Source: Zychaea mexicana (lineage: Eukaryota > Mucoromycota > Mucoromycetes > Mucorales > Lichtheimiaceae). Taken from it: a stretch of DNA of 64,000 nt. Both the position numbers and the translations under genes were made by a program. The notes under the pieces were generated by a model. The model did not search any database. It saw nothing but the letters and a program-made list of their open reading frames with translations, and had not been told where the DNA came from. The DNA is taken from the NCBI RefSeq assembly GCF_025766255.1, contig NW_026516734.1, positions 124,001-188,000 on the forward strand, in the 5' to 3' direction. Positions 11,339-23,965 of this stretch are shown here, one piece after another. Numbering within the stretch: position 1 is the first letter of the stretch; each line of letters starts with the position of its first letter.

Positions 11339-13704
11339 ATGCTTTCAACGATAAATCGGTCTGAAGGCGACAACGATCTGATCGTCACTGTTGTTCAGGA
11401 GACTAATCATCAGCTCGATCACGAAAAAGCGACTTTTTCTACCGTTAACGGAAAACCGTCGTCGCCATGCCTTGATCCATCCAGCAAAAGTACCTCATCG
11501 AATGCTGCTGCGGAAAGAGCCTGTTACGGTAAGCAGATCTCCTGCTATCATATACACTAAGAGATGTACTCTACTCTTCTATACTGCAATTGGGTTACTT
11601 TTGCCTAACGACGAGGAGCGTGGGGTAAAACTTAACTAGATATGGTGGACGATACGAAAAGCGCAGTCGAAGAACCACCAACCAGGGATCCTTTTCTCGA
11701 TGATATTCCGAATGGGGGTTACGGCTGGTAAAAGTTATACCCATTTGAATCAAACGCGGCAGTAAGAAAGTTACTCATCAAAGAAAGTGCCGTTCCTGCG
11801 CAAAAAATTAATTCTCAGGGTCGTCGTCGTAGCCTGTTTTTTTGCAACCTTTACCCTTTTTGGAATTGCAAATGTGTGGGGTATCTTTTCACAAGCCTAT
11901 TCGACGTCCATCCTGGAAGGCAAAGCAACCACGCTACAATTAATGACGATTGGGTCTCTTCTCAACGTCAGCATCAATGTGTTTACTCCAGTCAGTGTTC
12001 TGCTTGTACGATACGGTGTTCGACTCAATTATGCAGTAGGAAGTGTCTTGATGTGTCTTGGTGCGATCATAGCAAGTTTTAGCACGGAATTGTGGCACCT
12101 TTATCTCACACAAGGATTATTGTTTGGGTTTGGAGGTTCATTTCTCTATATGGTAAAAAAAAAGTCATTTCAAGTTGAACTGGCTATACACATAATATTA
12201 ATTTTATGTCCTTTATTAAATATTATTTATAATGACGTGAAGTCCGTGATGTCAGTGATTCCCCAATGGTAATATAGTAGCTTAAGAAGAAATTTTACAG
12301 TCGAAGCAACTATTGTATACACAAATATACTACCACAGTGTAATTTATGATAGCTAACAACAATCTATGACAAATGTTAGGTTCACAACACGACGTGCAA
12401 CAGCAATGGGATTCAGCACATCCGGTGCAGGCTTGGGAGGTCTTGCAGTGAGCCCAATGGTAAGAAGTCGGTCTCTTATTTTCACTTGTTGTATGATCTG
12501 TTATTTATATACCCCTCATCACCCTACTATTCATTTTCCAGGCTAATTATCTAATCGCAAAATATGGTATACCATGGGCATATCGCATTATCGGCTTCTA
12601 CACATTAGGAGTATGCGCCGTGGGAGCGATATTGATCAAGGATCGCCTGCCTCGCTCATACCTTAAGAAGCGACCTATAGAATCGCCGATCCAATTATCA
12701 ATGTTCAAAGATGTTAATTTTGACATATGGCTCGTTGGGTCAGTCATTGGTTTAACAGGATATCTCGGGCCAATTTTTTATCTGCCAAGTAGGTTTAAAA
12801 GCATTATAATCAAAGCGTAAAAGTAGCAATATGTGTATAGAAGTACATCCTGAATTAGAATGCCTTTTTTCACTCGTATTAGCTGTTTATCACCTTTATC
12901 AGCCTTTTGCTAGCTTGCTGAGCTGTAATAAGCTTTGTGAACTTGTAAAAAGTTAATAAAAGCGAGAAAAAGCCGATATGAGTAAAAACAGGTTTCTATC
13001 ATAAATTCTAAATTAGCATTTAACCCACGATACGCGCTGTTTTACTTATCATATCGTTTCTTGTTTTTGTATTGTTTATCAATTTATATTAGAATATGCT
13101 GTCAGTATAGGCCTTAGTGAAACAGATGCTTCAAATCTACTGTCTGTCCTATTGGCAATGACAGCAGTTACTCGCCTTACGCTGGGATTTGTTGCTGACA
13201 GAATCGGCCGACTCAATATGTTTATCATTTGCTCCGCACTCTCCGGCCTATTTTCTTTCGTTATTTGGACCTTCGCTACTTCATACGGCGTTTTATTGGC
13301 TTTTTGTATTTTATGGGGAGGGACATGTGGAATGTATTATCCACTGGTATGTTACGTTCCTAATAACTCCATTTTTTTTCTTACTCTGTATTCTGACTAC
13401 ATGCACATCAAGAGCGGAATAGTAAATTGTTATTAATCAACTTGTTGTATAAACTTTTTAGGCATCTCCAATCACTGCGAGCGTAGTAGGTTTGAAAAGG
13501 CTTCCATCTGGATTATCGATTGTATTTATCTTTAGTGCGATATCTGCCATGGGAACACCGATCTCTGCAGCTATTCAACAAGCAACGCCGAACAATGGAT
13601 ATTTGGGTGTTCAGATGTTTACTGGAGCGGTTTACGTATGCGGTGCTTTGATATGCTTATATCTAAAGTATCGGCTGACACGATCATTGTGGTCAAAATT
13701 TTGA
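11339..13704 (+). CDS. MFS transporter, monocarboxylate (MCT/SLC16-like) family
   Basis: Eight exons (11339-11528, 11640-11727, 11819-12152, 12243-12268, 12381-12459, 12542-12788, 13093-13346, 13462-13704) give 486 aa. After an acidic, hydrophilic N-terminus of about 85 residues comes PNGGYGWVVVVACFF, the DGGYGW-type signature that opens TM1 of MCT-family permeases. Twelve hydrophobic segments follow, with FVADRIGRLNMF between TM8 and TM9 as the MFS loop motif and FTTRRATAMGFSTSGAGLGG at TM4-5. The family moves monocarboxylates or, in fungi, often unknown substrates across the plasma membrane or vacuole. Exon 4 is only 26 nt. The start at 11339 is the first ATG that keeps a modest cytosolic tail; ATGs further up are possible. 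Confidence 0.88.
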
Positions 13705-16700
13705 TGGATACATTTGGATGTAGTTGATACATTTATACACTTAATAAATATAGAAGCTTGGTCAAGATCTTGTAATTGATATGATAGTAGGTTAATTGTA
13801 TTATATCTGCATGAAATAGCTTGTAGAGTACTAGATAGTACATAATTTATGTAGCAATTAGTGCTCTTTATGTTAAAGCGCTTGTGTACTTGTCATGAGA
13901 TACGTCGGAATAAAATGCATAAAAGTCCCATATCTAACGCTCCAATGTACCTCAGCAAAATTTTCGCTACTGAATTTTGTATAGCATCAACTACCACCAG
14001 CATGTATGAAGGTCATCGTGACCCTCATAGACATTCGGCAGTTAAATGAGTGACTTTACTCTAACTTGTATTGGTGCGCCGTGAGTAATCAAGTGTACAT
14101 ACCATATTATTCCTTCTTCCAAATCGGCAAACGTAAAACTTATTGCATTTTGCCAGATACGGTTTTGAATGAATCGAGTGAAGATTCTGTTACTTTTTAA
14201 GCATTCAAAGCGGCTTCGAAAGGTCTCGAAAACGTCCAAGAAACTTTGACCGGAACTCAAAAAACTGGTCCTGATTGAAAGCTGTATCTTTTATTTGGAC
14301 AATGGCATGTTAGATGTTACTCAAATCTATCAAGGTATAAGCTATCACTAAGTAGAACTGATAATAACAATTGTTTATAGCTCGGTGTGTCTTTAGATTT
14401 ATATCAAGGAAACCATGAGCTACAAGATAATCAAGTCATTACAGTAACTAACTAGTATGCACCATATTGAGAGCAACTACAGCAACCTATCCTTATGTCT
14501 TCCAGTTAAACTTACTAACAACGCCCACTACACGAACAGCAGTAGTAAGAACACCAACAAAAAACAATTAGTGTGCATACTCATCAGTTTCATCTTGCAA
14601 GGGATCTGCCTCTCCAGATATGATATGATAGCATTAATGCCTATTTACGTTTTCCGTATACTATAAATCTAAAACTTGTATGAAAATGGAAATGTAAATA
14701 GTTGTACATACATAGTGCTAGCTCGACTGAAATAAAGAAGGGAAATCGTCTACGTACACAGTATAATAGTATTAGCAATCCCGCTAGAAAACAAGGAATA
14801 ACCTGAATTATATGTATTCGTGAATGGATGACGTTTTTTAAACTTATAAATCCGTCAGAAAAAGAAACAGCGACAAGGTTATGTTGTCAGAATACGCGTC
14901 GCTTATGGTTCTTCATGCTTTCCTTGTTCTCTCCACCAATTGCTTTCTTTATATTTTTGGTAATATGGCCTTTGAAGGCACTATAATCGAACTCGCAAAG
15001 CATAATGACGCAGACGTACAGGACCAACATCTACTTCCTCATACAAAGCACGTTACAAGAAAAGTTCTTTCGGCAAAAGCATCTAATGACTTGTTTGTTT
15101 TGCTATCTAAGCGTAATGCATATGTCCAATGTTCGTAGGTGTAAAACTAATCTTAATCCGCATTGTAGTACTGTCAGAATTATGATGATCAATCTCTGGC
15201 ACGTATGTGATTGTTGAGGAATGGAACTAACTGTAGACCCAATAAAACATCAAGCACGCGTATGAAAATCCAAGATGGTAATTTATTATTTATAAAAGCC
15301 TTCAGAAGACTTTGTAGGCTTTTCCATAGCTTTTGAAGATTTCAAAGAGTATCAAGTAAAGAACATCTAATTTCTGACGACGTGGAAGCATTAAGTATCA
15401 AGCGCCTATCATACATTATCAATGAATAGTCAATCACTTCTGATTTCACAATAAGGAACATGTTATCCCACACTACCCCGCACCCCATCCACTACTCGGC
15501 ACACACGCTTACTTTAACGACACCGAATTAGTTAGCCCCGCGTTCGCCAGCATGGCAGCCCAGTACACATCAACTTTTCGCTGTCCAGCCAAACGTAACA
15601 CTTGTCGAAAGGTGCGGTTCCTGCTACTACAAGAAGAAGAGAAAACCATGCAAGCGTTATTTTTGTCTAACTAGCATATCATCCCACTCCTTCCACCCTC
15701 CCCGTTTTCCGTGATACTTGCTCTATTCGATGATAAGTCCACCAGACAACAGCCCTCGCAGTTGAAGACGCGCCGCTGCTCGGGACCGCGTCATCGTTCA
15801 AGAAGAAGAGGGTTAAAAAAAGGTGAATGTTATAAATAAAGATCGCAGAGAGAGTTCCTAACTGAGAGGCGAGCCCTTCCCCAGCGTCCACAAACCCACT
15901 TGGGAGTACACGACTACGCGAGTGTCTCAAGCAGAAGAAGGTATCCCTTGATGGTGTAAGAATGCCCCAGGAGCAGCCAGCCACGGTCAGAGATGCAGGA
16001 CTAGCCACGCTTGGAGCTCATAAAAAATAGAATTCGCAGCCACTGGTCGCCGGTCAAGTAGGGATTCGTCCTCTCTTACTCTGAATACTCGTAGAGGGCA
16101 TATACTTGGAGCCGGTTACGGTTTGGACCACTAGGCATGCTCATATCAGCCCGCCATACACAGCGGATCCACAGGCGGTTAACCCTCAAACCCACACACT
16201 CGCTGCGCACTTTGGGCAGTCTGCTGACATAAGATGTCTAAAAGAAAAAGTAAAAGGGAGAGAAGAAGTGATCCCAAGCAGCATCGCGTGCCTGCAATTA
16301 TGAAAAAGAAAGAAAAATAATAATTAAGAACATGTTATCGAAAGTTTTCCAGAAATTAAGATTGAAGCTCTGCGTCTCTTACCTAACGTTTTATACAGTT
16401 GATCAGGGGCAGTTTGAGTCGTACCCCAGACTTTCGGAAGGCTCTTGTGTGAAGCAAAGCTCAGTGGCATTGTTTCGAGCAAACCGGGCTTCTTTTGCAA
16501 GAAAGCCAGTTGTAAATGCTTGAAAACGAAAGTAAATGCATCAACAATTAACGTTTGTTTTTATTTCCCAAATACTAACAAGTGTTAAAACTGCGAGATC
16601 TCTTTATACATACTTGTTGTCGTTTCGCGGGCTACATTGTTGATTGCTGTCCTGTATACTTTGTGAGATGTTGGTTTGGTGCAGAGCAAACACTGGAAAA

Positions 16701-18469
16701 TACGCGCTAAAAAAGCTCGTCACAGAAATTCGGCCCCGCTGTGACGTCATCTAATATCTTATGATATTACTACTGTGCACCTTTAATCAAAAGAGCATAG
16801 AGGAAGAAGGTTTTTCGAATTTAAAGAAGTTGCCTGTCATTGTCTTTGGTGCCGTTTCCACAACAGTGCATAAATGTTTCACAACTGCAAGGCAGCTCCG
16901 CTCACTTTTGTGGCAGGTATAGTACCTGATTTGCCGGTGCAGAATCAGCGACAAAAATAGATAAGTAAGGTTTATGTTCCGTGCCTGAAATGTTGTATCT
17001 ATACTACTCCAAATCAACGCTATGTAAAATATATATATGCGGCAGCTACGGGAAAGTCAAAGAAGCTGTGAAGCGAAGTTACATAGGAGTATTACACACG
17101 AGATATAAACATTTTTACTGGTTGTGCTGTCAACTAATAATAAGGATCTTTTGCGGCCTGGAGCTGCGTATATATACATTTGATAAGCTCCATAGCTCCA
17201 ATACCAAGTGGAAGCAAATATTATTGTTCTTTAGATGCTTCATAATACTACTATGACATGTTCATGGCCTGATGAACGAACGCAGAATAAAGAATCTTTT
17301 TCCTGTGTCAACCCACGATCTTTTCAGAAAAACATGATCCTTCAATCTGTTTGAAGCATATATATCCGCTCAGGACGTTGTGTTTGCTAGAAGAATTTTA
17401 CGAAAATGCAACTTTAAAAAGTATGATAAACCCTTGAGGTTCAATCATCAACTGGCATGTGTCTACGTTGGGATGTAAGATCTATCCTAGTCCTTCCTTG
17501 CAATTAGTAGATGCTTCCTCGTTAATACCACTACTGTTTACTGATTATTTTTCTACTTCTTCTACCGATTACTTAATACTACTTTTACGTAATGCAAGGG
17601 CGGCGCGTAAGGCAATAGCTACGAGAAAGTGCAAAGGATCCGCGAATATAATAATGTGATGCGTATAATGAAGCATACCTACATATCCTCGCCAATTCTC
17701 GGATTTCTATGACCACATACTGTATCTCTTTGTGAAGTGATTCTATGTGGTTGTATGCTAAGGGTGTTATGTCCCTTTTGAAACAGATAATCTCGCTGGC
17801 TAATAAGTTTCTGTTTAGTCATATGTACCAACTATCCCAACGTGCTGGGGTATATTCTTTTTGAGCGGAATCATAATAGCTGTTATGCTTCTAGCTACCG
17901 ATCAATGGATCAGGTGCGCATGATTTTTCGTGCGACGCGGCACGATGCAATCTTTAAAAAAACGCACCCGCTTAAGTCGCCGAGTCAAGAGATGCCCCAG
18001 CGACAAATTAGGCCTCCCCGTCTCGTCAAGATTTAGCAAACCGTGTGATGACAAAGAGGTTCTTTACAGCCAGGAAAGCTAATTTAAAGGAATCATCCTG
18101 CATTAACAGATCTAGATAATTTCCTCTTTTTTGAATGGCAGGCTGGCTTGGGTAAGAGTATATACTGTACGCATCGTAACGAGCTTTACATAGCGAGTTT
18201 ATCACCCCCAAATTTACCTATCCAAAATGGTCATGTACTTGGACCCACTGCTACAGGATTCGTTTTGCAACAATAAATCCAAGCGACCTGACTGTCAACT
18301 TGTTGTTATTGTTCTCGCTCTTCGATACGCCAGCAATCTAAACAATAATTAAGTTGCACAAGCAGCAGTTTATTAGTCTGTGTTTTTTAGCTTTGAAAAA
18401 ATCAACACATTAAGTTGTATTTTTCGTTTAATGGTTCGCACCTATATATTTGTTATTGTTATTATCACC
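13705..18469. other. Gene-poor intergenic stretch
   Basis: About 4.8 kb with only short frames that lack domain motifs, codon bias or plausible splice partners. I saw no tRNA B-box, rRNA or retroelement motif by eye. A TGACGTCA-type CRE palindrome occurs near 16741. GC content appears to rise around 15470-16330. Confidence 0.5.
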
Positions 18470-18660
18470 TACAGTAGACCCTCGTTAATTTCATAACGCG
18501 AATCCCTAAATTCTGTATGAAATTAGTGAGGGTTGAAAGTTAGAGAGAACAACTTGTACTAGTACTCCCTGCTATTCGCGTTTGTTTGATTAACCCCTGC
18601 AATATTGAAAATAGTGAGAATTGAGAGTTAACGGGTTTGGAATCAAAGGGGTCGATTGTA
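18470..18660. mobile_element. MITE-like element with TA duplication and pogo/Tc1-type ends
   Basis: A segment bounded by TA on both sides starts CAGTAGACCCTCG and, read on the other strand, CAATCGACCCC, so the first ten bases of the termini match at eight positions. Inside, 18478-18495 (ACCCTC..TAATTTCATA) pairs almost perfectly with 18516-18534 to form a hairpin. Length is about 190 bp with no coding capacity. Ends of the CAGTAGACCC type and TA target duplication are known for pogo/Tc1-mariner-derived MITEs. Confidence 0.5.
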
Positions 18661-19220
18661 AGTATCATTATTGGAGAGCAATAGACAGCGCATGTAAACA
18701 CAATTGTCTATTAGAACAAGGGATAATGCGTGGGGTAAAAACTCCCGCTCGATCTTGATCACGGTCCGAAGAGAACCTAATGTATATCCATTGACACTTG
18801 TGTATAAAGAAAGATACAGTTAGGTAAAGAGCTGCCAGTGTCCATTTGAAATTTTGGAGCACTAATAGTGTGGGAGATTTTCTGAACGCATTGTTTTTGC
18901 ATACTTCAACTATTACGCTATAGTGACAATTTTGAGCCGATGTTATGTTCGTATGGTACGCGATGGTGGGGTTTACTCTACTTACGTGTACGACGTAAAT
19001 GGTCATGCGACCAACGAATGAGAGGGGCATTGCCTGTTTTCTGCAAATTTTCATGATTAAATTCTGATAAGCCTAATCGATAAGAGGAAAAAATGACAAC
19101 AGGTGCAGGAGCAAAGCAACAAAAAGTTCCATCATCAGCCTTTTCCTTCTTTTCTTTTGGTACTTTCTTCCCCCTTCTCTTCTCTTCTCCACACACACAA
19201 ATACACGTTTTTTTGAAAGT
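18661..19220. other. Upstream region of the polyol dehydrogenase-like gene
   Basis: No gene is visible. The last 80 bases (19139-19200) form a C/T-rich tract typical of fungal promoters and leaders, ending just before the ATG at 19221. Confidence 0.5.
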
Positions 19221-20848
19221 ATGGGCATGACTGTTCACCAACCTGGGTATGAAATTCCAGCTAGCAACAGTGGCATCGTGTTGAGCACGGCCAGCAACCT
19301 CCAGATCGTTCCGCTTGAGGTACCATTGCCAAAACCTGGCCAAGTACAGATCCAGATGAAAGCCACGGGAATAGGCAGCTCAGATATCCAGTTGTGGAAG
19401 TCAGGACTGCCACCTTACAGCATGTTAGAACAACTCGTTCTCGGATACGAAGGTGCCGGCTATGTCACGGCTGTCAATACGGACGAGAGGCATCCAGGGC
19501 AACCAAATATTGACGTAGGAGATCGTGTCGTTATTGAACCGTAGGTTATCACCACTACTTTATACCGTCACATGGAAATAATTAGAAAAGTGTATACGAT
19601 ATATAAGATCTTCAGGACATTGTTTTTGATAGAAGTTTGGTTTTGGGGACAATAGCAGGCTGACAACTAAATGGTATTTCGTATGTCAAAATAGATGTGT
19701 GCCATGTTCCGATTGTAGCTTTTGTTTGGACGGTCGTTATAATCTCTGTTCCCGTATCATCCAAAAAGGATCGTTTCCATTTGATGGGCTCTTTGCAAAA
19801 TACGTGACACATCCAATTGCTTGGTTGCACAGGTAGAAAAAAAAAACACGCTCACATACCCATACCATCATCTCACTCACGGGTTATTTGGAGGGAGGGC
19901 TACTGGGTCGTGTGAAAATTGGGAAAAGCGTTTCAGCAGACAGCTGAACAAGCCAGAAATCAACAATCCTCTTTTTCTTATTTGCATAATATAGAATTCC
20001 TGACACAGTAAGTTTTAGTGAAGCAGCCCTATTAGATCCACTCTGTATTGCCATCGCTGCTATTGATCGTTCCGGTGTACGTATGGGTGAATCATTGCTG
20101 GTCACTGGGACTTCTCCAATCGCACTGCTAGTACTGTTGGTAGCCAAGGCAACCAGTATCGGCCCAGTTGTGTTGCTAGATACCCACGCTGGGCGTTTGG
20201 ATTTGGCCAAGTCATTTGGCGCTGATGCAGCGTTTTCGCTGGATCCTAAATGGAGCGAGGATACCCTCGCACAAGCCATTTGTGCTGAACTCGGTTCGGA
20301 AGGCGCCGATAGCTCGATCGAGTGCACAGGAACCGCACCGACACTACGAGTAGCTATTAAGGCTACGCGACAAGGCGGAATTTGTTGTCGAACAGGGCCT
20401 GGGGAGCCAGATCAGGTCGTACCTATCAGTGCCTTTGCTTTAAGAGACATTACACTACGTGGCGTGCATAGGTAAATGGAAAGCTACATATTACAGGATA
20501 TAATCACATGGGTGAGGAAAGTGGACCAAGGTCTTTAGCAAAAGCTATATGTTATTGATACTTCAATTCTCTTTTTTTCAGGCACCACCACACTTATCCA
20601 CGCGCCATTGAGCTCATAGCAAGTGAGAGAATCAATGTCAAACCGTTAATCACTCACGAGTAAGTGATTCATCCTTTTTGCGAAATTGAACATAATTATC
20701 AGTAAAGTTCTGGATATTCAACTCCGAGTATGTAAAACACGCACCTGTTTGTTGGTCCAGGTTTATGTTTTCCCAGGCTGCAGAGGCCTTTAACGCTGCA
20801 GACAATGGCGATGCTGTCAAAGCGCTTATTTTAAACTCTGCAAATTGA
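19221..20848 (+). CDS. Sorbitol/xylitol dehydrogenase-like MDR protein lacking catalytic zinc ligands
   Basis: Five exons (19221-19540, 19695-19832, 19995-20471, 20582-20659, 20761-20848) give 366 aa. The overall match is to zinc-dependent polyol dehydrogenases: GDRVVIEPCVPC, then DCSFCLDGRYNLC supplies the four structural-zinc cysteines, HRIPDTVSFSEAALLDPL precedes the Rossmann domain, and TYPRAIELIASERINVKPLI lies near the C-terminus. The catalytic zinc site looks lost. The usual GICGSD is here GIGSSD (Cys gone) and the usual GHE is GYE (His gone). The protein may use NAD(P) without catalytic zinc, as quinone-reductase-like MDRs do, or have another role. The third-exon acceptor was chosen because it restores IPDTVSFSE. 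Confidence 0.87.
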
Positions 20849-21158
20849 TCAAGACCACGTAGCTATTTTTCCACGCAAACAACATCATAATACCATCTCA
20901 ATCAAAAGGGATACTCAAAGTGATTTAAAACACACGTAATATCTACAAGAACACGCGAGTCCATATGTTGATTGAAGACTCAAAGGCGAAACCTTTTGGA
21001 AGAAGTGATATGTAATATTACTTAATACAGTTAATGCGCAGATAAGCGTATGTACAATATTGTTTGTTTATCCAGTAACTTTGATACAGCAATAAAAAGG
21101 TCATGGTAAATCATGATAAAAGATGTCGGAAAAATGAGTATATTACTGTAGAGTGCAT
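20849..21158. other. Short convergent intergenic region
   Basis: The dehydrogenase-like gene and TPD3 end toward each other here. Only 3' UTR sequence is expected. An AATAAA occurs near 21091 on the plus strand. Confidence 0.6.
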
Positions 21159-23965
21159 TCAAAGTTTAGCTTCAGGGCTGCTTCCATTTTCTGCAATAGC
21201 GCCGGTATTGGACTTGACAGCTTTGTCATTCTCCAAAGCCTTTTGAGCAAAATACCGCACATCCCCATCAGTGTCTCGAGCTAACTTGTTGAGAACAGGC
21301 ACAACAGTGTTTTTGAGTATTTCTTCCGAAGCCTGCTTTTCTTGTCGTTGCAACAAAGGCGTAAGCTCCTCGAGGGATTTAGCGACGTTAAAGCGGATAT
21401 TTGGAATAGAATCGTTGGATAAGCTGACCACGGTAGGGATAATTGCTTCTTTAATATCGTCTGCCGGGAGCACTTTGGCAATTTGCTGTATTGTTCGGTT
21501 GTATATTCAATATCCACTTAGTGGTAAGCATATACAAAAAGAAACGAGAGAAAGTATATGAAACGTGGTATATACATACCGTCAGCGCAAAAAGCGTAGT
21601 CATTCTGTGCAAATAATTCTCTGCGTGAGCCATGTTTAGAATTTGTGGAATAGCCGTCTTTTTAGTCCATGCCACCCCAAAGCTTTCGGCTAGATTCTTG
21701 AGGTTGGTAGTGGCGGCTTTACGGATCGCATATACTTTATCTTGTAACCATGACATGCACAGTGCCGTAAGCTTTGCATCAAAGATACTCTCACCCAACT
21801 GTCTTGCAATTACTGGCATACACTCAACGATCTGTAGTCGGATACGCCATTCTTTCTCTTCTGAAAGCTCCATGATAGTTCGCAAGAGGTACTGACTTAA
21901 TGATTCCATGCCAACAACTTGTTTTTAAATGTATGTATAAGTCTTTCTTTTTTTAAGAGCCATTTCTCCACAAGAAAAGAAAAACATACCATCATTCAAT
22001 TCGTCAAGCTTAGATATAACACTGAGCCGCACAACTGATGAATCATCCCTCAAGAGTTGCAGAAACACAGGGAGAATATTCTTGGGCGCCCTGATGTAGA
22101 GTGATTATTTTAATCATGTTTCTTTTCTAAAATCCTATTCGTAAATCCCTTATCTGCTATTTCTATCACTGCTGCTACTTACGCTTCCTTCCCGAAAATA
22201 GGTGCCAGGCCGCTAACTTCTTTAGCGAGAGCAGCACGCGTATATTCGTTAGTATCCATGGTCAGCTCCTGCACACATGGCAATAACCTTTCAAGTACTT
22301 CTTCCTTGTCAAGATATTGCGCCAGACCTGAGATAGCAATCAAAAGTTCAATAACTCAATAAGACTACCCTTGCGCTCTTTTTAGACAAAACTTCTATTC
22401 CCGACCTGAGATCTGCCCTGCCACTGCTGTTCGCACTTCGGCTTCTGGATCCTTGGTAAGAATAAGGTAGGGTGTTGTAAACTCCCTGCGAACAATGGGA
22501 TTACCAAAGGCCTCTGCCACCTTTACTTTCATTATAAAGCATTAGTACTATTCCACACGCTCTTCCACTTATACTTTCGAATCGTTTTGCGCGAGATCCA
22601 AAGTACAATGTTTTTTATGATTTACCTCTACAAACTTGGTCGCCAGCATATACTTGACGCGCCAAGAGCAATCAACTGTGAGTGAATCAAATGTTGGCAC
22701 AAGGTGTTCGTATCGTTGTCTTGCAGTGATCATTTTCGCAATGGCAATCATATCGTCAACCGCTAGCAGTCGAACAGAATCCTGTTCATCCCCAGCAACC
22801 TTGTAAAATAAAGGTAGACTGACATTGATGACCTCATCTGGAGTCATTTGCTCTGTAAAGTCCTAAATTTGCTCAGCCTACATTAATACATATAACAAGG
22901 TATCATGGACAATCACACATTTCATGCTACTATGCTTGCCAGTATGAACACTTACTGCCAATGCTTTGGAAGAAGCTCTTCTGACCATGGGACTTGCGTC
23001 TTGTATCAATTGGGCAAAGGAACTAGTTTTTAAGGAAAGATAGCGAGTTAATATACCTTTTATTTGATGTACGCCATCCTCTCTCTTCCTCTTGCCAGCT
23101 TCACACAAACGACATCCCATATCACCATCCATCATGTACTTCTGTAGTTCAATTTGCATGGAGCCGCATTTCTTATATATCGCTGCATACAACCCTGCAG
23201 CAGATGCCCGACTTGTGAACCATTCACCGGTACTAAGTCGTTTCAACATAGGTATAAAGTATTCAGTGAGTTGCTCTGGCGATAACGATTGAGCCAATTC
23301 ACAAAGCGCCCAGACTGCCTAATAAATTTCATAGGTGTTGTATAGATACAGAAAGCCCTTTCGTAAAAATCAACGTATCGAGCGGTTTCGTCTCTCGTTT
23401 CCTTTCTTCTTAATACAGTCCCAACCTTGTCCCTCACAACTGCCTCTTCCACAGAAACCAGCGATTCCAATGGTGGGAGTAAATAAGTTGCATAAACCGG
23501 GCCTCCCACCGCAGCCGTTAACTTGGGCAATTGCTCAGCAAGTGCAAGGAGTACTTCATCTTCATCACCAATCAAGTCTGGCATAAGGAGTAAATAGAAA
23601 AAGAGAATGCCAACACACGGTGATAAATAATACAGAGACACACACAGAATGCAAAGCGATTAAGTAATAAGTTGTTTAAGAAACATCATGACTTTTTTTT
23701 TCTCGGAAACCAAATAAAGTATAACATAGCAAGTACCATTCTGGAGAAATGGAATCAGCTCGTCTCGAGTCCTTTCCTGACCGAGTGCTTCGGCAATAGT
23801 AAGAAGCTTGTTGACGGAATTCAATCGATACTGCACGTCGTCGTGCTTTAGTTCGTCAATGAGACCAGCAACATGGTAGCCTTGTAGATCTTCAGGAGAA
23901 TCGACATCCATATAGTCGCAGTTGCTATTGCTGTTGCTACTGTTACGAGCAGTATCTAGTTCCAT
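21159..23965 (-). CDS. TPD3: PP2A regulatory subunit A (PR65 scaffold)
   Basis: Ten exons (23965-23737, 23577-23426, 23318-23140, 23022-22956, 22862-22626, 22520-22406, 22327-22183, 22090-21990, 21917-21580, 21485-21159) give 629 aa, close to yeast Tpd3 (635). The protein is built of HEAT repeats from about residue 25 to the end and holds the catalytic and B-type subunits of protein phosphatase 2A. Diagnostic strings include [34 protein letters not shown] and [15 protein letters not shown]. Intron 3 (23139-23023) is open in frame with the upstream exon, so it can look coding. Splicing it out restores the usual helix. Tpd3 acts in cytosol and nucleus in cell-cycle, cytokinesis and nutrient signalling. 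Confidence 0.95.

Noticed and set aside
15679..16008. 109-codon minus-strand ORF in the gene-poor stretch
   Set aside because: No motif is visible and its length is within chance for this GC-richer patch.
18434..18444. tRNA B-box-like GGTTCGCACC
   Set aside because: The conserved A of GGTTCRA is missing and no A-box or acceptor stem was found upstream.
23023..23139. Extra coding segment in TPD3
   Set aside because: It is open in frame, but it is bounded by GT-AG and interrupts a HEAT helix. Removing it restores the conserved repeat.
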